Assembly (NCBI GenBank): GCA_037176725.1
Contig: JAZBRS010000049.1
Span: 10,806,001 to 10,870,000, forward strand
Length of the DNA: 64,000 bases
Reading direction: 5' to 3'
Source: Posidonia oceanica
Taxonomy: Eukaryota; Streptophyta; Magnoliopsida; Alismatales; Posidoniaceae
Shown piece after piece: positions 31,392 through 42,005 of the stretch. Position 1 is the stretch's first letter; every line of letters begins with the position of its first letter. The notes under the pieces were generated by a model. The model was given only the letters and a program-made list of their open reading frames with translations. It had not been told where the DNA came from and ran no database searches. The position numbers were made by a program, and so were the translations under genes.

Positions 31392-33250
31392 GTGGAGCAT
31401 CCTGGGTTTCTGGATGTTGTTAAGGATGCTTGGAAATGCCCTATCCAGGGCAACCCAACGTTCTGATTTGTTCGGAAGATGGCTTTTGTTCGGAGAAGGC
31501 TTGCCAAGTGGGCCAAGGAGACATTTGGGGATGCCTCTCGAGAAGTAGCTAAGGTTCGGAAGGAGCTTCTTTCTATTGCTGAGGATCTTCAGCAGCTAGA
31601 GGTGCATGATTCTGATCCTGATTACCAACCAGCTATGGCTCGTACTTTGTGTGCTAGGGAGGCTATGCTTCGGCTTTAGCTTTGGGATGCGTTGGACCAC
31701 AAGGAAAGGGTTCTTAGACAGCAGTCTAGGATCATGTGGCTTAGCGCAGGGGATTCTAATACCTCATTTTTTCATCGATCCCTTCTGATTCGTCAAGCCA
31801 AGAATGAAATCTGGAATATTAAGGATGCTTAGGGCCAACTTATTCCTGATGATCAGTTGTTGAGTGCGGGTCGAGCTCACTTCAGTGCTCTTCTTACTGC
31901 TGGTGATGCTTGTCAACCCTTACCGTTGGGCCTTTTTGATGGTGAAATTACTGAGGAGGATAGTAGTACTCTCACTGCCTTGGTTTCTTTTGAGGAGTTG
32001 CGTAGTACTATCTGGAGTATGAATAAGGAAAAGGCACTAGGACCGGATGGATTCAATCTATGCTTCTTCCGCTCTTCCTGGGATGTTATCAAGGAGGACC
32101 TCCTCTGTGCCATTAATAACTTTATTTGCATTGGGAAATTGCTTCGGTCTGTGAATCATACTACCTTGAAGCTGATTCCTAAAGGTGATGCGCCAGAAGG
32201 CTTCTTGGATTTCAGACCTATCTTACTCTGCAATGTCCTTTATCATATTAATTCGCGTATTCTTGCTGTGCGCCTTAAGCCTTTTCTTACCCAGTTGGTT
32301 GGACAGTCCTAGTGTAGTCTTGCTAACGCTTACGATACTAGCAATTGATCTTTTCTTATGGATGCTATGGTCCAAATGGGCTTCAGAGATAAGTGGCGCA
32401 GGCTGGTCTCTTCCATGCTCAGGGCCTCCTTTTTAGTCTATATTAATGGGGTTTTGTCCCAGGCCTTTGCTGGCTCTAATGGTTTACGCCAGGGAGATCC
32501 TATTGCTCCCTTTCTTTTTGTCTTGGCTATGGAGGCCTTCTCTAGACTCTTGACTCGAGTGGAGGGGCAAGGTCTTTAAGCCGCTGCGACGTGGGACAGT
32601 GAGGGTGTCTCACGTACTCTACGCGAGTGATCTTATTCTGTTTGGTGTGGCATCTAAAGGTAATGCTTGGGGCTTTCAGAGGGTGTTGGGCCACTTTTCT
32701 AAGATTTCTGGATTTTGGGTTAATGCACGCAAGAGGGTGCGGCAATATGCAGTATTCTCGGCCTTAGTGAGGGTCATTTTCCTCTTGTGTATTTGGGACT
32801 GCCTTTAATTTCAAAGCGTCTCTCCAAGGATCACTGTTTGCCCTTGCTATCTAAGATTTGGGCGCGACTTGCTGGGTGGAGAAGGAAGCTCTTGGCAATG
32901 GCTGGACGGTGCCAACTCATTCAATCGGTGCTGGGTTCTTCTCTTCACTATTGGATGTCTATCTATCGGTTGCGGCATGCTGTTATCTCTGAAATCGAAT
33001 CTCTGTTCATCCACTTTCTTTGGAAGGAAGGGCGTGTCCCGACGGTGCGCTGGGATTTATGTTGTTTGCCACGGCTAGAAGGTGGGCTTGGGATACAGAG
33101 GCTTTCGGACAGTAATACTGTCAGGCTGATGAAGTGCTTCTGGCAGTTGGTGTCGGGTCAGGATGCTGTTTGGGTGCGGTGGATGGTCAATAAGTACCTC
33201 CGACATCAATCTATTTGGACGGTGTCTATGGCTCGGCAGCCATCTTAAGT
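31392..33250 (+). pseudogene. LINE ORF2 reverse transcriptase domain
   Basis: The linker (RRRLAKWAKETFGDAS) leads to RT blocks: KALGPDGFNLCFF, TLKLIPKGD, DFRPILLCNVLYHI, NGLRQGDPIAPFLFVLAME. The active site near 32625 reads YASDLILF; the family has Phe/Tyr-Ala-Asp-Asp, so one catalytic Asp is Ser. The thumb and connection (YLGLPL, LAGWRRKLLAMAGR, GGLGIQRL) follow at 32787-33248. Stops lie at 31677, 31830, 32310 and 32346, with frame changes near 32580 and 32780. Confidence 0.87.
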
Positions 33251-33388
33251 GTGTAGTGGATTGATCTCGGTTTGGCAATCTATGCTGTCCTTGACTTCTC
33301 AGTCTCTGTCGGTGTGGATGCCTCATTCCTCTGATGCTTCACCTCAAAGTCTGCATGGGAGGCTATTTGAGGCTGTGCCTCCCCTGTT

Positions 33389-33835
33389 GTGTGGGCACCG
33401 GCAGTATGGTATGTGGGTCACGTCCCTCGGTATGCCTTGCTCTTATGGTTAGTCATGCACGGAAGGATTAAGACACAGGCCCGGTTGCGGTGGCTGGGGA
33501 TGTATCTGGTATCCCGATGTGTGTTGTACCGTCGCGCGTATGAGGATACTGAACACCTTTTCTTCGGCTGTTCCTTCTCTAGGCAGATGGTGTCGCTGGC
33601 TGCTGATGCACTTCAGCTTGATTTTAGTGGGTCCATCCAGGAGCTGGTGATGTGGTTCCATGGGCTGTCCTCCTCTTCCTTGCGGTGCAGAGCTCTGTTT
33701 ATCTTGGAGGCTTTTGTCTACTACCTTTGGCAAGAGCGCTGTGCTAGGATTTTTTATGAGGATCATAGACCGAGGTTACCAGGTCAGCTGTGGGAGTTTA
33801 TTTTGGGGATTCTGCGTCTCCGTGCCTATGACTAA
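33389..33835 (+). pseudogene. LINE zf-RVT domain
   Basis: The zinc-binding C-terminal domain of plant LINE RTs is visible: WLVMHGRIKTQARLRW, the Cys region (RCVLYRRAYEDTEHLFFGCSFS) and a hydrophobic tail with YYLWQERCARIF. It is in a different frame from the RT. The A-tail begins about 200 bp downstream. Confidence 0.8.
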
Positions 33836-34087
33836 TGAGGTTGCTGAGGTTTGCTGTTGGGAGCCTGTGTATGGGCTGTGGTCTTTTCTGTTTGTCGATA
33901 TGTATTGTTATGTGTAGATGTTGATGTTTTGATGTTTGCTTCTTGAGCATCTTCGGATTGCTCTATCTTGTATATGTTTTGTTGATTTTATATATACCAT
34001 ATTTGAGGACGTGTCCTCCTTTTGCTCTGCAAAAAATAAAAAAAAAAGTGCCAGGAAGATGCCTACTGCCTACTAGATCTAAATATT

Positions 34088-35091
34088 GTGCTCGTTCAGA
34101 ATCTATGGATAAGGTTTGCTTCTACTGTCTCTAGAGTGGTATCAAAGCTCTTCAAGACACCTTCTACCTCGGGGTCCCCCACTACCCTCACCTTCGAACC
34201 TCTGAAGATGGTCAATGGAGTTTGTATGGTTCAGTACTCTAAGAATGATGGTGAAAGAGCTCTTAATGCTTGGGATAAAGTGTTAGTAAGGTATGTTGTG
34301 GACTCCAAACCCTTCATTCCAGCTTACCTGCAAAAAGCTTGGCTGGTTAAAGGTAAGCTGGACATTTACCCATGTGGACATGGTTTCCTTCTCTACAAGT
34401 TCTCCAATGCCAATGATATGAAGACAGCTCTAGAACAAGGACCTTGGTTTTTTAAGGGAAAGCCTATTGTCGTCAGGAAGTGGTAACTGGACTCCAAATT
34501 TGAGAAGAAGCTGTTGTATACTATGTCTCTATGGGCGAAATTTCCTAAACCTCCCACTGAAATTCTGGTCGGCAAAACTTTCTAAGCAAGGTGGCTAGAT
34601 ACTTAGGGGTCATCCCCTATATATGGATGAATCAACTGCTTTAGGAACAGGATTCGTCTTTACAGCGGTATGCGTGGAGGTGAATGCAGACTTCACTTAC
34701 CCAAGGTCCATTCCTATGATTGGGGAAAATCCATGGAACCGATCACAGTGGACTATATGATTGGGAACCACAACCATGCTCCATCTACAAGTCATTTGGC
34801 AATCAGGACAAGCTCAGTAAATCCAAGCGACTGAACTCGCCATCTTTGCTAGATAAGCATGTACTAGTATTGTGTCCTCTGACTCAAGGGAGGTCGAGAC
34901 AGCACCTGGTGGCACGCTCTCTTCCCCTCCTCTTGAGAAGGAAGGCTCTGGGGACAACAGGTATCGACTGTCAAATAGGGACAGGAGTTTCAAACTCAAA
35001 CAGGTTTGTCACCTATTCCTTATTGCTTGAAAGAGACGGTCATTACGCCTCTCGGGTGCTAGGGAGTATTCCAATACCACATGTGAGATAA
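34088..35091 (+). pseudogene. Second LINE ORF1 fragment (DUF4283)
   Basis: This is a different LINE from the one upstream. VQYSKNDGERALNAWDKVL, GHGFLLYKFSNANDM and QGPWFFKGKPIVVRKW are DUF4283 blocks. After a TAA at 34484 the same frame continues with SLWAKFPKPPTEI, and further frames give FTAVCVEVNADFTYPRSIPM and YDWEPQPCSIYKSFG. The last is a decayed zinc knuckle with Cys-to-Tyr and His-to-Asn changes. No endonuclease or RT follows, so the copy has lost its 3' part. Confidence 0.75.
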
Positions 35092-36413
35092 TGAGCTTTA
35101 GACGAATTTTAGACATTAAACTGTAAAATATGGGGTGCGTTTGTTTACCAGATCTCACCTGGGTCCGGATGATCATGGAAACCAACATTTGTGATAGATT
35201 TCCCACCCCCCATGAACAGTCACCGCTCCCTCAGCTTCTGCAGGAGCTGCGTTTGCCAACCGAAGGAGATCTGCAACTCCCCGAGACGCATTTTTCCTCT
35301 TCTACCCTCGACAGGACGTCCTGCAATCGGAGGAGTGGAGACGTGATGATGGCACGGTCCTCTATCTTAAGCCTCCTTCTCCATTTGCTTGGTGAGGTTG
35401 GTCTTCTTCGGATCTCAGTGTTAGTAGCCCTAAGAGCTTCAGCAGTGTCCTCTCAGGTATCCCCTCTCTTCTCCGATTCTTACATTTTCTTCCTCATTTC
35501 CCCCTTATCGTATGTTAGGTATAACATGATCTTGTGTAGAACGTGCTCATTTGTAGAACATGCTATTGTTTTCAGGTCTGGGTTTTTTATGATGGAATGA
35601 TCTGGGTTTTTAATGGTGATATCGGGATGCCTCTTTCTCTATTTTTTTACAAGAATGATTTGTTTGTTTATTGCATGGTTTTGATGATCTCCATTTCTTT
35701 GATCATGAAACAAGTATGTTTTTGATGATCTACGTTTTTTGTGAGAAGAATGATCTGTTTGATTTTGGTATATTTCTTTCATGGATTCGAAAATGACGGA
35801 ATGTGCACTACGTGTTTGTTGAAATGTCCAGGAGATCAAATTTTTATATGCGTGGGAGATATTCTAAGTATGTTCGTGAGTTTGGACTACCATAGGAAAC
35901 ATCAATCATTAGATTAGAATAGTAGTGTTTACAGGAGATCTTTGTTTACATGATATTGGGCATTGAATGCTAATCAAATTGTACTATAAAAAGGAATTAT
36001 GTTCTTTCTGGTTTTCCCTATGTGATAACCTTTACTTATTTGAGTTCTCATAATCTCTAAGTTTATTCCCTAATAATCAGAGATTATGACTTTGTTGTTC
36101 TAGACATGATTTAATGACCATTAGTGTTCCAAAAGTAGTATCGTTTAGGAGTCATGTAGAGGTTGAGGACTTGAAGTTTTCATCTACATTTTTTTTGGTA
36201 TTATTATCAGCAAAAGTGTATAAAGGAATCTGACTAATGGAAAATTGTTGATAATTTTCAGGCATTGCATGTTATTTTTCTTGCTCAAGCCATATCTCTT
36301 TCTCTCATGGTAAGTTGATCTCATATTCATACCTTTGTTCCCTATGAACTCTATTTGTTTATGTGTTGGAGGTATTTAGTGGTAGTGAATATTGTTTTTT
36401 TAGATGTCCAACA
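35092..36413 (+). other. Unassigned segment with gene-like composition
   Basis: It starts near GGGGTGCGTTTGTTTACC (35111-35128), which resembles the ends of plant DNA transposons, but no inverted partner was found. At 35454-35459 CTCAGGTATCC looks like a splice donor after an open stretch (35150-35455), and 36257-36314 looks like a small exon (TTTTCAG ... ATGGTAAGT). The encoded peptides match no family I know. It could be the 5' part of the broken GRF cassette downstream. Confidence 0.35.
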
Positions 36414-37030
36414 CATCTACAAGGAATTCCATGGCGAGAAACATCATGTGCTTTTGTGATTACCTTGCGGCTTGAATTATCTCTCACACTGCAAGCAATC
36501 CTGGAAGGGCATTCTTGAGTTGTAGCTAGCTGCGAGTAAGACTTTAGTCATTTTAACTTAATTTCTCAATTAGTGGTTTGTTTTTAAAATTTTGTTTCAT
36601 TGATTACAACAAATAAAACTTTTTGTACATTTGTTTCAGGATGAGAGAAGATGTTTGTTTTAAGAGTGCGAAGATCAGCATGTGGAAGTTGATGGGGTGG
36701 TAAGATGCTCTCGGAGTTCTTGCGTCTTCTTATGCCACCTAGCCCTCACACTCTGGATGCAATTTTGAACAACAATGCAGCTATTGCTCCTCCACCACCC
36801 AGCAGTGATGGGAGTTCGCATTGCAAGATGGAGATTTAAGCTTAGGTCTTTGCACTCGAGAAATCAGCTGAGGAACGTTGGCAGTTGCAAGAGAGTTTCA
36901 ACCTCGCCGCAGTCCGTCATGCAGGGGCATAGATGGACGAGAAAGATAAACAGAATGCTGATTGAAATAAGAGAAGGTACAAGGACCTATGCATCATTAT
37001 GGGGACACTGCTTATCTGGTGTAATGACCT
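36414..37030 (+). pseudogene. GRF-type zinc-finger gene remnant
   Basis: After an acceptor-like TTTTTTTAG, ATG at 36414 opens MSNTSTRNSMARNIM, then CFC, then SHTASNPGRAFLSC, the hallmark of the plant GRF zinc finger (C-x-C ... NPGR-x-F ... C). A GTAAG donor at 36535 and TTTCAG before 36641 bound an intron of about 105 bp. The next exon, in phase, encodes DERRCLF, the fourth-Cys region. A Glu/Gln-rich segment follows (ALEKSAEERWQLQESFN), as in GRF proteins with a coiled coil. In-frame TGA and TAG codons, including one where CGA is expected, show it is broken. It may be a host gene fragment or transposon cargo. Confidence 0.5.
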
Positions 37031-38113
37031 CAGTCGTCGTACACTTAATAATTCACATAATAAATTTCTTTAAAGAAACAGTGGATTCTAAATCAAATAC
37101 TAAATTATTAATAACGACATGAGAACAGAACATCTACCTAAGATTCTTGATGTGTAGTTGAGTGACTTCTCTACATGCACTATTAAGGAAATCATCTTCT
37201 AATTTGCACCTGTAATACACAAAACAAAACACATGAGTGATTATTAAAAATGTCATTTAGCACATGTTTAGTAAGAAACACAAAACTTAAAGTAACACAA
37301 GGCAGAATCAAAATGCAATGGTGGAACGCGTAAATATGATGTACCACCTCAATGTACGAAAACCTACAAAAACTGAGGTTGAAATCACGCTATTGATGTT
37401 AAAGGTTAAAGCCACAGAAAAAATGCGATGTATCAAACCATCTGTGCATGTATAGCTGCACAATACTAAAAAATCCACAGGAACATCAACTTGAAAATCA
37501 CCACTCAAATCATATTAGCATCCCAATATTAATGTCCAAAAAATATACTGAAAACCTTTGAAATTATGATACATATGAGTCACCAGACTACGCTTAAGAA
37601 AAACATATTAAAAATCATCAAAATCTCATTATAAACCACAAATCTGAAAAAAACGCTCACATGTAACGTGCGTCAGACGAACTGTAGATCTCCTATTTAC
37701 AACTTAATCCAAAACTCATCTAGAATATGCATGTAAAACTCTAAGACATGCATCTCAAGCAACTTAACTCAAAATTACCAAAAATAGGCTCACTGTTATT
37801 TTCAAATATCAAAGCCATAATGAGCAAAGCATAGAAAACATGATACATCTTGACGTGCATCCAAAATCTTAATAATAAATATACTGAAAACTCAACATAG
37901 CACATAATATTCAATTATCTTTGAGTAACTTAAAACACACAGTCTGAATCGACTAACTCAATTTGTAGATCAGATAGTCAATAGTGGCTGAATGCTCTAT
38001 TGTATACAGAACACCTTAACAATACACCTACACGTGTCGTGTCACTCAGACCCAAGCGACCGACATCGGCCACACGTAGCCGTCGAAACGTATTATACTG
38101 CCACAGACAAGGC
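37031..38113. other. Unassigned AT-rich DNA
   Basis: No gene or known repeat was recognised. TGTAATGACCTCAGTCG at 37020 resembles the start of family D/E LTRs but no matching end was found. The last five bases AAGGC (38109-38113) are the left target copy of the family B element. Confidence 0.4.
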
Positions 38114-39691
38114 TGTGGATGGATTTTTGGGGTGCTTGAGTTGAAGATGCTGGCGCTTCCACGATGTCGACAGCTTTGTTGTGATCGCCACTCGTCTTTG
38201 GGTAGATAAGACACCTGGGGGAGATTATGAAGATGTGAGTCCTCAGACCACTAGATCGACGGTTGGATGTCGTCTAGCGGCCTCCTCGTGCTACGCAAGC
38301 GTTTTCCTTCCCTTCAAAACAAATAAAAAGAGAAGAACTAGATTAGTTGGTGTGTAGTAAATGATAATGAAAAAGAACAGAGAATACTAGAAACAAATAA
38401 ATCTAATACTAACCGGGGGTTGTTCCCTGCATGTATATGCTATGGGTCTTATTCTAAGGAATGCAATATGAGATAAAAAAGATTGGAAGATACTCCCTTC
38501 ACCCTCGTACTGTTTGCAGTGGAGTAGAAGTGGAGACACGGTCGGAGCTCCGGCTAGGCTCGAGATCTCTGGGATCGTAGTTGGGGTTGTAGTGATCTCT
38601 GGAATCTTGGGTTTCTCTTTAGATAGAGGGTGGAAACTAGGGTTTCTGGTTTGGAAACTCTAGCTGTTTGAAAGTGGGAGCTCAAAACCCTAAAACCTAC
38701 AGAAGACCTCTTTCTGACGTGACTGAGGGGGCTCTCTCTCCAAGAATGACCGGGGTTCAAACACTGACCTAGGGGGTCTATTTATAGACTCTAGGGGTGT
38801 AGGGGCGGTTGGAGTTCAGAAAATTCTAGAAAAGTGGCAGTTAGTTTGAGTCGCCGGTTGGAGTGGTGTCTAAACCTAGCAACTGCTTGGTCAAAGTGTG
38901 GAAGACCCGGGAATGAGACCACGATAGTTAGTTGCCGATTGAAGTGGCACCTAACAGTTGAGGTGATCGTGTGAAATAACCGTGGAAAAGAGGTTCGAAG
39001 GAGACCACGATTGTTAGTTGCCGCATGTAGTGGCGCCTAATGGTCAAGGATCGTGGGGAAGACCGAGGCAGTTCCGCAACCGTCTAGTCGCCTGTTGAGA
39101 TGGCGCTTAAAGGTTGAGGGGTTAGTGGGGATTGACCGTGGAAAAGCAACCGCCAGAGCGGTTATGACTTGTTAGTCGCCCCTTTGGATGACGTCTACTA
39201 TAGTCGCCTTATGGTGGGGCGCCTAGGTGGGTCACCTCCTTAGTTGGCTATTAGGTAGCTCGCCTGTTGGAAGGACGTCTGTCCTAGTCGCCTGCTTAAA
39301 TGGCGCCTATCATGGTCGCCTCCTCAGCTGGCAACTAATAAGTTCAGGTCGTTTCCAGCCCTATTTTCCAAGTTTTAGCCAGAGAAACCAGATAGAAGGC
39401 CGGCAAACTACAGATAGTCTATGAAATCAAGAAGGCATCTCTGTTAACTCAAATCTGCCACGAATCTGAGTAGAAATAAAGGATATTCAGGGCACTCGGA
39501 CTTGCCACGAGTCTGAGTGAGCTGGCTCTGCCACAGCTAACAACCTGAGTCAAGGTAGGATCAAGTGATGCTTGAAGAAATCAAGGAAGATTTGGAAAAT
39601 GTGTTGTTAAGTCTTAGACATGTGATCTTTGGTGCCTCAGAAGTCCCTGTCCTCTATGAACTCTGGGAAATGCGAAAATGGGATATCTACA
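38114..39691 (-). repeat. 3' LTR of family B element
   Basis: It starts TGTAGATATCC (minus strand at 39691) and ends CCATCCACA at 38114. TATA box at 38779-38786 (minus), primer-site-like TGGCGATCAC at 38190-38181 (minus), and a palindrome array over about 38840-39330 with forms such as GTTAGTTGCC-N9-GGCACCTAAC. Confidence 0.93.
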
Positions 39692-39706
39692 GATGCTCCT
39701 CCTTGG
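39692..39706 (-). promoter_or_regulatory. Polypurine tract of family B
   Basis: On the minus strand CAAGGAGGAGCATC directly precedes the LTR start TGTAGATATC. It shares GGAG and GCATC with the family C tract. Confidence 0.78.
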
Positions 39707-42005
39707 AGTTGATCTTGGAACAAGATCGAGTCCAAGGTAAGAACGATGTCCCATTGAGCATTTCCTGAAAAGGGGCGCTCCACGTCAAACAATTCGCCAT
39801 AAAGGAAGATAATAATAAAAAAGGAGTGAACGGACTCGGTGTCGGGAGATTGCCGAACGACCGGGTGGTTCGATTAATTGCCGTCATATTGAAGACTCAG
39901 GCATAGAGGGGTCAAGTCGGTTTCGGAACTATGTGTCGCAGCAGATGTCGAGACCTATCAATCATGTAGAGATGTACTTCAACGGGGCAGAAGCTAGGGA
40001 GAAAATCGTGGGGTGTGACCCTTACACGATCGAAAAGGAGTGCTCTTGTGGCGTCATGATTGAGATTTTACTCGGATTGGAATTGATAGAAGGATTGGTA
40101 GGAACTGGGTTAGCTTTAGGAGAATCACATGTCCTAAGGGTTTCTAATACTCTTAAAGAACAATGCTCCGTCCGTGCTCCACTTCCAATGATATGAGAAA
40201 ATGCATGGATGCATGATTCAAGCAAACAATGATAATGCAAGTCAACATACGATGCAATGAATGGTCTATATGCTAGGTTAGGCCGGTGGGGTACGGTTAG
40301 TCTCAAACCATATGGATATATGCAAAATGAATGCAATTCGTTGTGGTCAAGTGTTTTCCGTCCTCGAGTGTGACCGGTACTCTCGGGAAAGGACTGTCGT
40401 CCCACAGCTCGACTTGGCAAATAAAAGAGTTCTATGATTAGAGAACCAGGTGAGGGAGTGAACCCTTCCTTTGCCAAACTGGGGTTTGCCTTTTAGTCAA
40501 AGTGGGTGTGCCTTTGCACACTATATGAGCTCCTTAGGCGTGAGCTCATTCTTTATGTTGTAAGCTTTATACCTGCACACTTAACAAAAGATGTTAGTAA
40601 TCATAAGTGAACCTTTCCCAGCTCCTAGGGGGATTGACTAAGTTATACTTGTAGTGCCTTAATCAATGTGCTTGAGAACTAGGTGGAGAGAATTAGTCTT
40701 GGCCTCAGTTGAGAGATGGAAAATCGGAGCCCAGTAAACGCCGATTGTGAGTCATCCGTAGATACTCTAAAGATTATTGCAGAAGCAATGTCTTTGTTGA
40801 GGAAACGCACCCAAGCCATGAGACACGGTTGAGTAGGACGCTGTCTCCAAATCCAGGGTGAAATGATTGTTGCATCACCGGTTAGAATAATTCCAGTTTT
40901 TCTACTTACTAAGTTTTCACTTGTATGTAGGGTGGATGGTACTTCTTTTTAGTTGATTTTCTTGAATTTTCTAATTTTTTTTTTTATTTTTTAGATTTTG
41001 TGATTTTTTTTGGTATTTTTGGATTGATGAGTGTGGTCATAACCTTCTTACTTGGAGACCTTGTAGTATTGCCTTATATTATCTAGGGTGAGAGAACTTT
41101 CCCTTCTAACATGCTTAGTCTTTTGAGAATTTTGGGATCTCATACTAGCCTTAGTTTGATTGTTGTCTACTTCATTTAATCAGTCCCTGAACTTCTGGGA
41201 TTCCCTGCCCTTTGTCTGTGAGTGAGATAGGTGGAGGAGGTTTGAAGTGCAGTAAGCTCTCGACTTTGGCTTAGGTTTGAATTCCACTTGCCTTTCTTTG
41301 GTTCTTAACGCGTCTCTCTAGGATTTAGGTTTTAGACACATAGACAGCTTTTGCCATGTTCCTTTTTCGCTCTTTGGACAGCTCTTTGCTGACCTCTTTT
41401 AGTTGGACAGTTTCTTTTACTGTCTCTTTTCATTTGTTCCTCACTTGGACAGCTTCTTTGCTGCATTCTTTCCTCTCTATTTGGGCAGTTTTTTCTACCA
41501 TCTTTTCCGGACGCTTTCTAAGTTAATTGGCAAGCGGTTCGTACCATAAGCCTTTGCTCCGAGCTTGCCTTTCTCTTACCTCCCCGTGCAAGTGTATGTG
41601 CAGACAGGACAAGATTGAGGTTACCCTAGTTGTTCAGCTCCTTTTCTATTTAGTACGCAACTTTCTTCCTTTGGCTAGGACTTGGTCTTTGATTCTTTCT
41701 ATATTTTGGCATGCTAATTAAGGGTGTATGTATGTAACTCCCACGGATTTGAAGATGGCTTTAGGTTGTCACAGCCAGTGGTTGGACCTTCCCTGGGTGT
41801 TACGGTCTCTGCTTGGGAACCTTAGGTAATATTTTGGCAATGTTGCTTAGTACTCTAAGTTGTTAGGTATAGTCCATACTCATCAATCATTTTTGTATTT
41901 ATAGTCTAACTTAGCATTAGAGATAAATAAAGATAAATGAAGCGAAAACAGAGTACGGAAAGAAAGTGTCTTATTTACAAGTTTTAATTGAGTTAACCAT
42001 TGCCC
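39707..42005 (-). other. Non-coding post-gag region of family B
   Basis: No RT, integrase or protease motif was found in any frame. At 41330-41510 a series of short inverted repeats recurs: GGACAGC-N5-GCTG, GACAGT-N7-ACTGTC and GGACAGC-N6-GCTG. Position and style resemble the hairpin arrays after gag in family C. Confidence 0.6.

Larger units (their letters stand above)
25518..34047 (+). mobile_element. Dead plant L1-type LINE
   Basis: The order ORF1 (DUF4283 and degenerate zinc knuckle), endonuclease, reverse transcriptase, zf-RVT and A-tail (34031-34047) is that of plant L1 LINEs. ORF1 is split by the solo LTR 26089-29187. Several stops and frame changes and a damaged RT active site make it inactive. 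The 5' end is undefined; 25518 is the ORF1 start codon. Confidence 0.87.
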
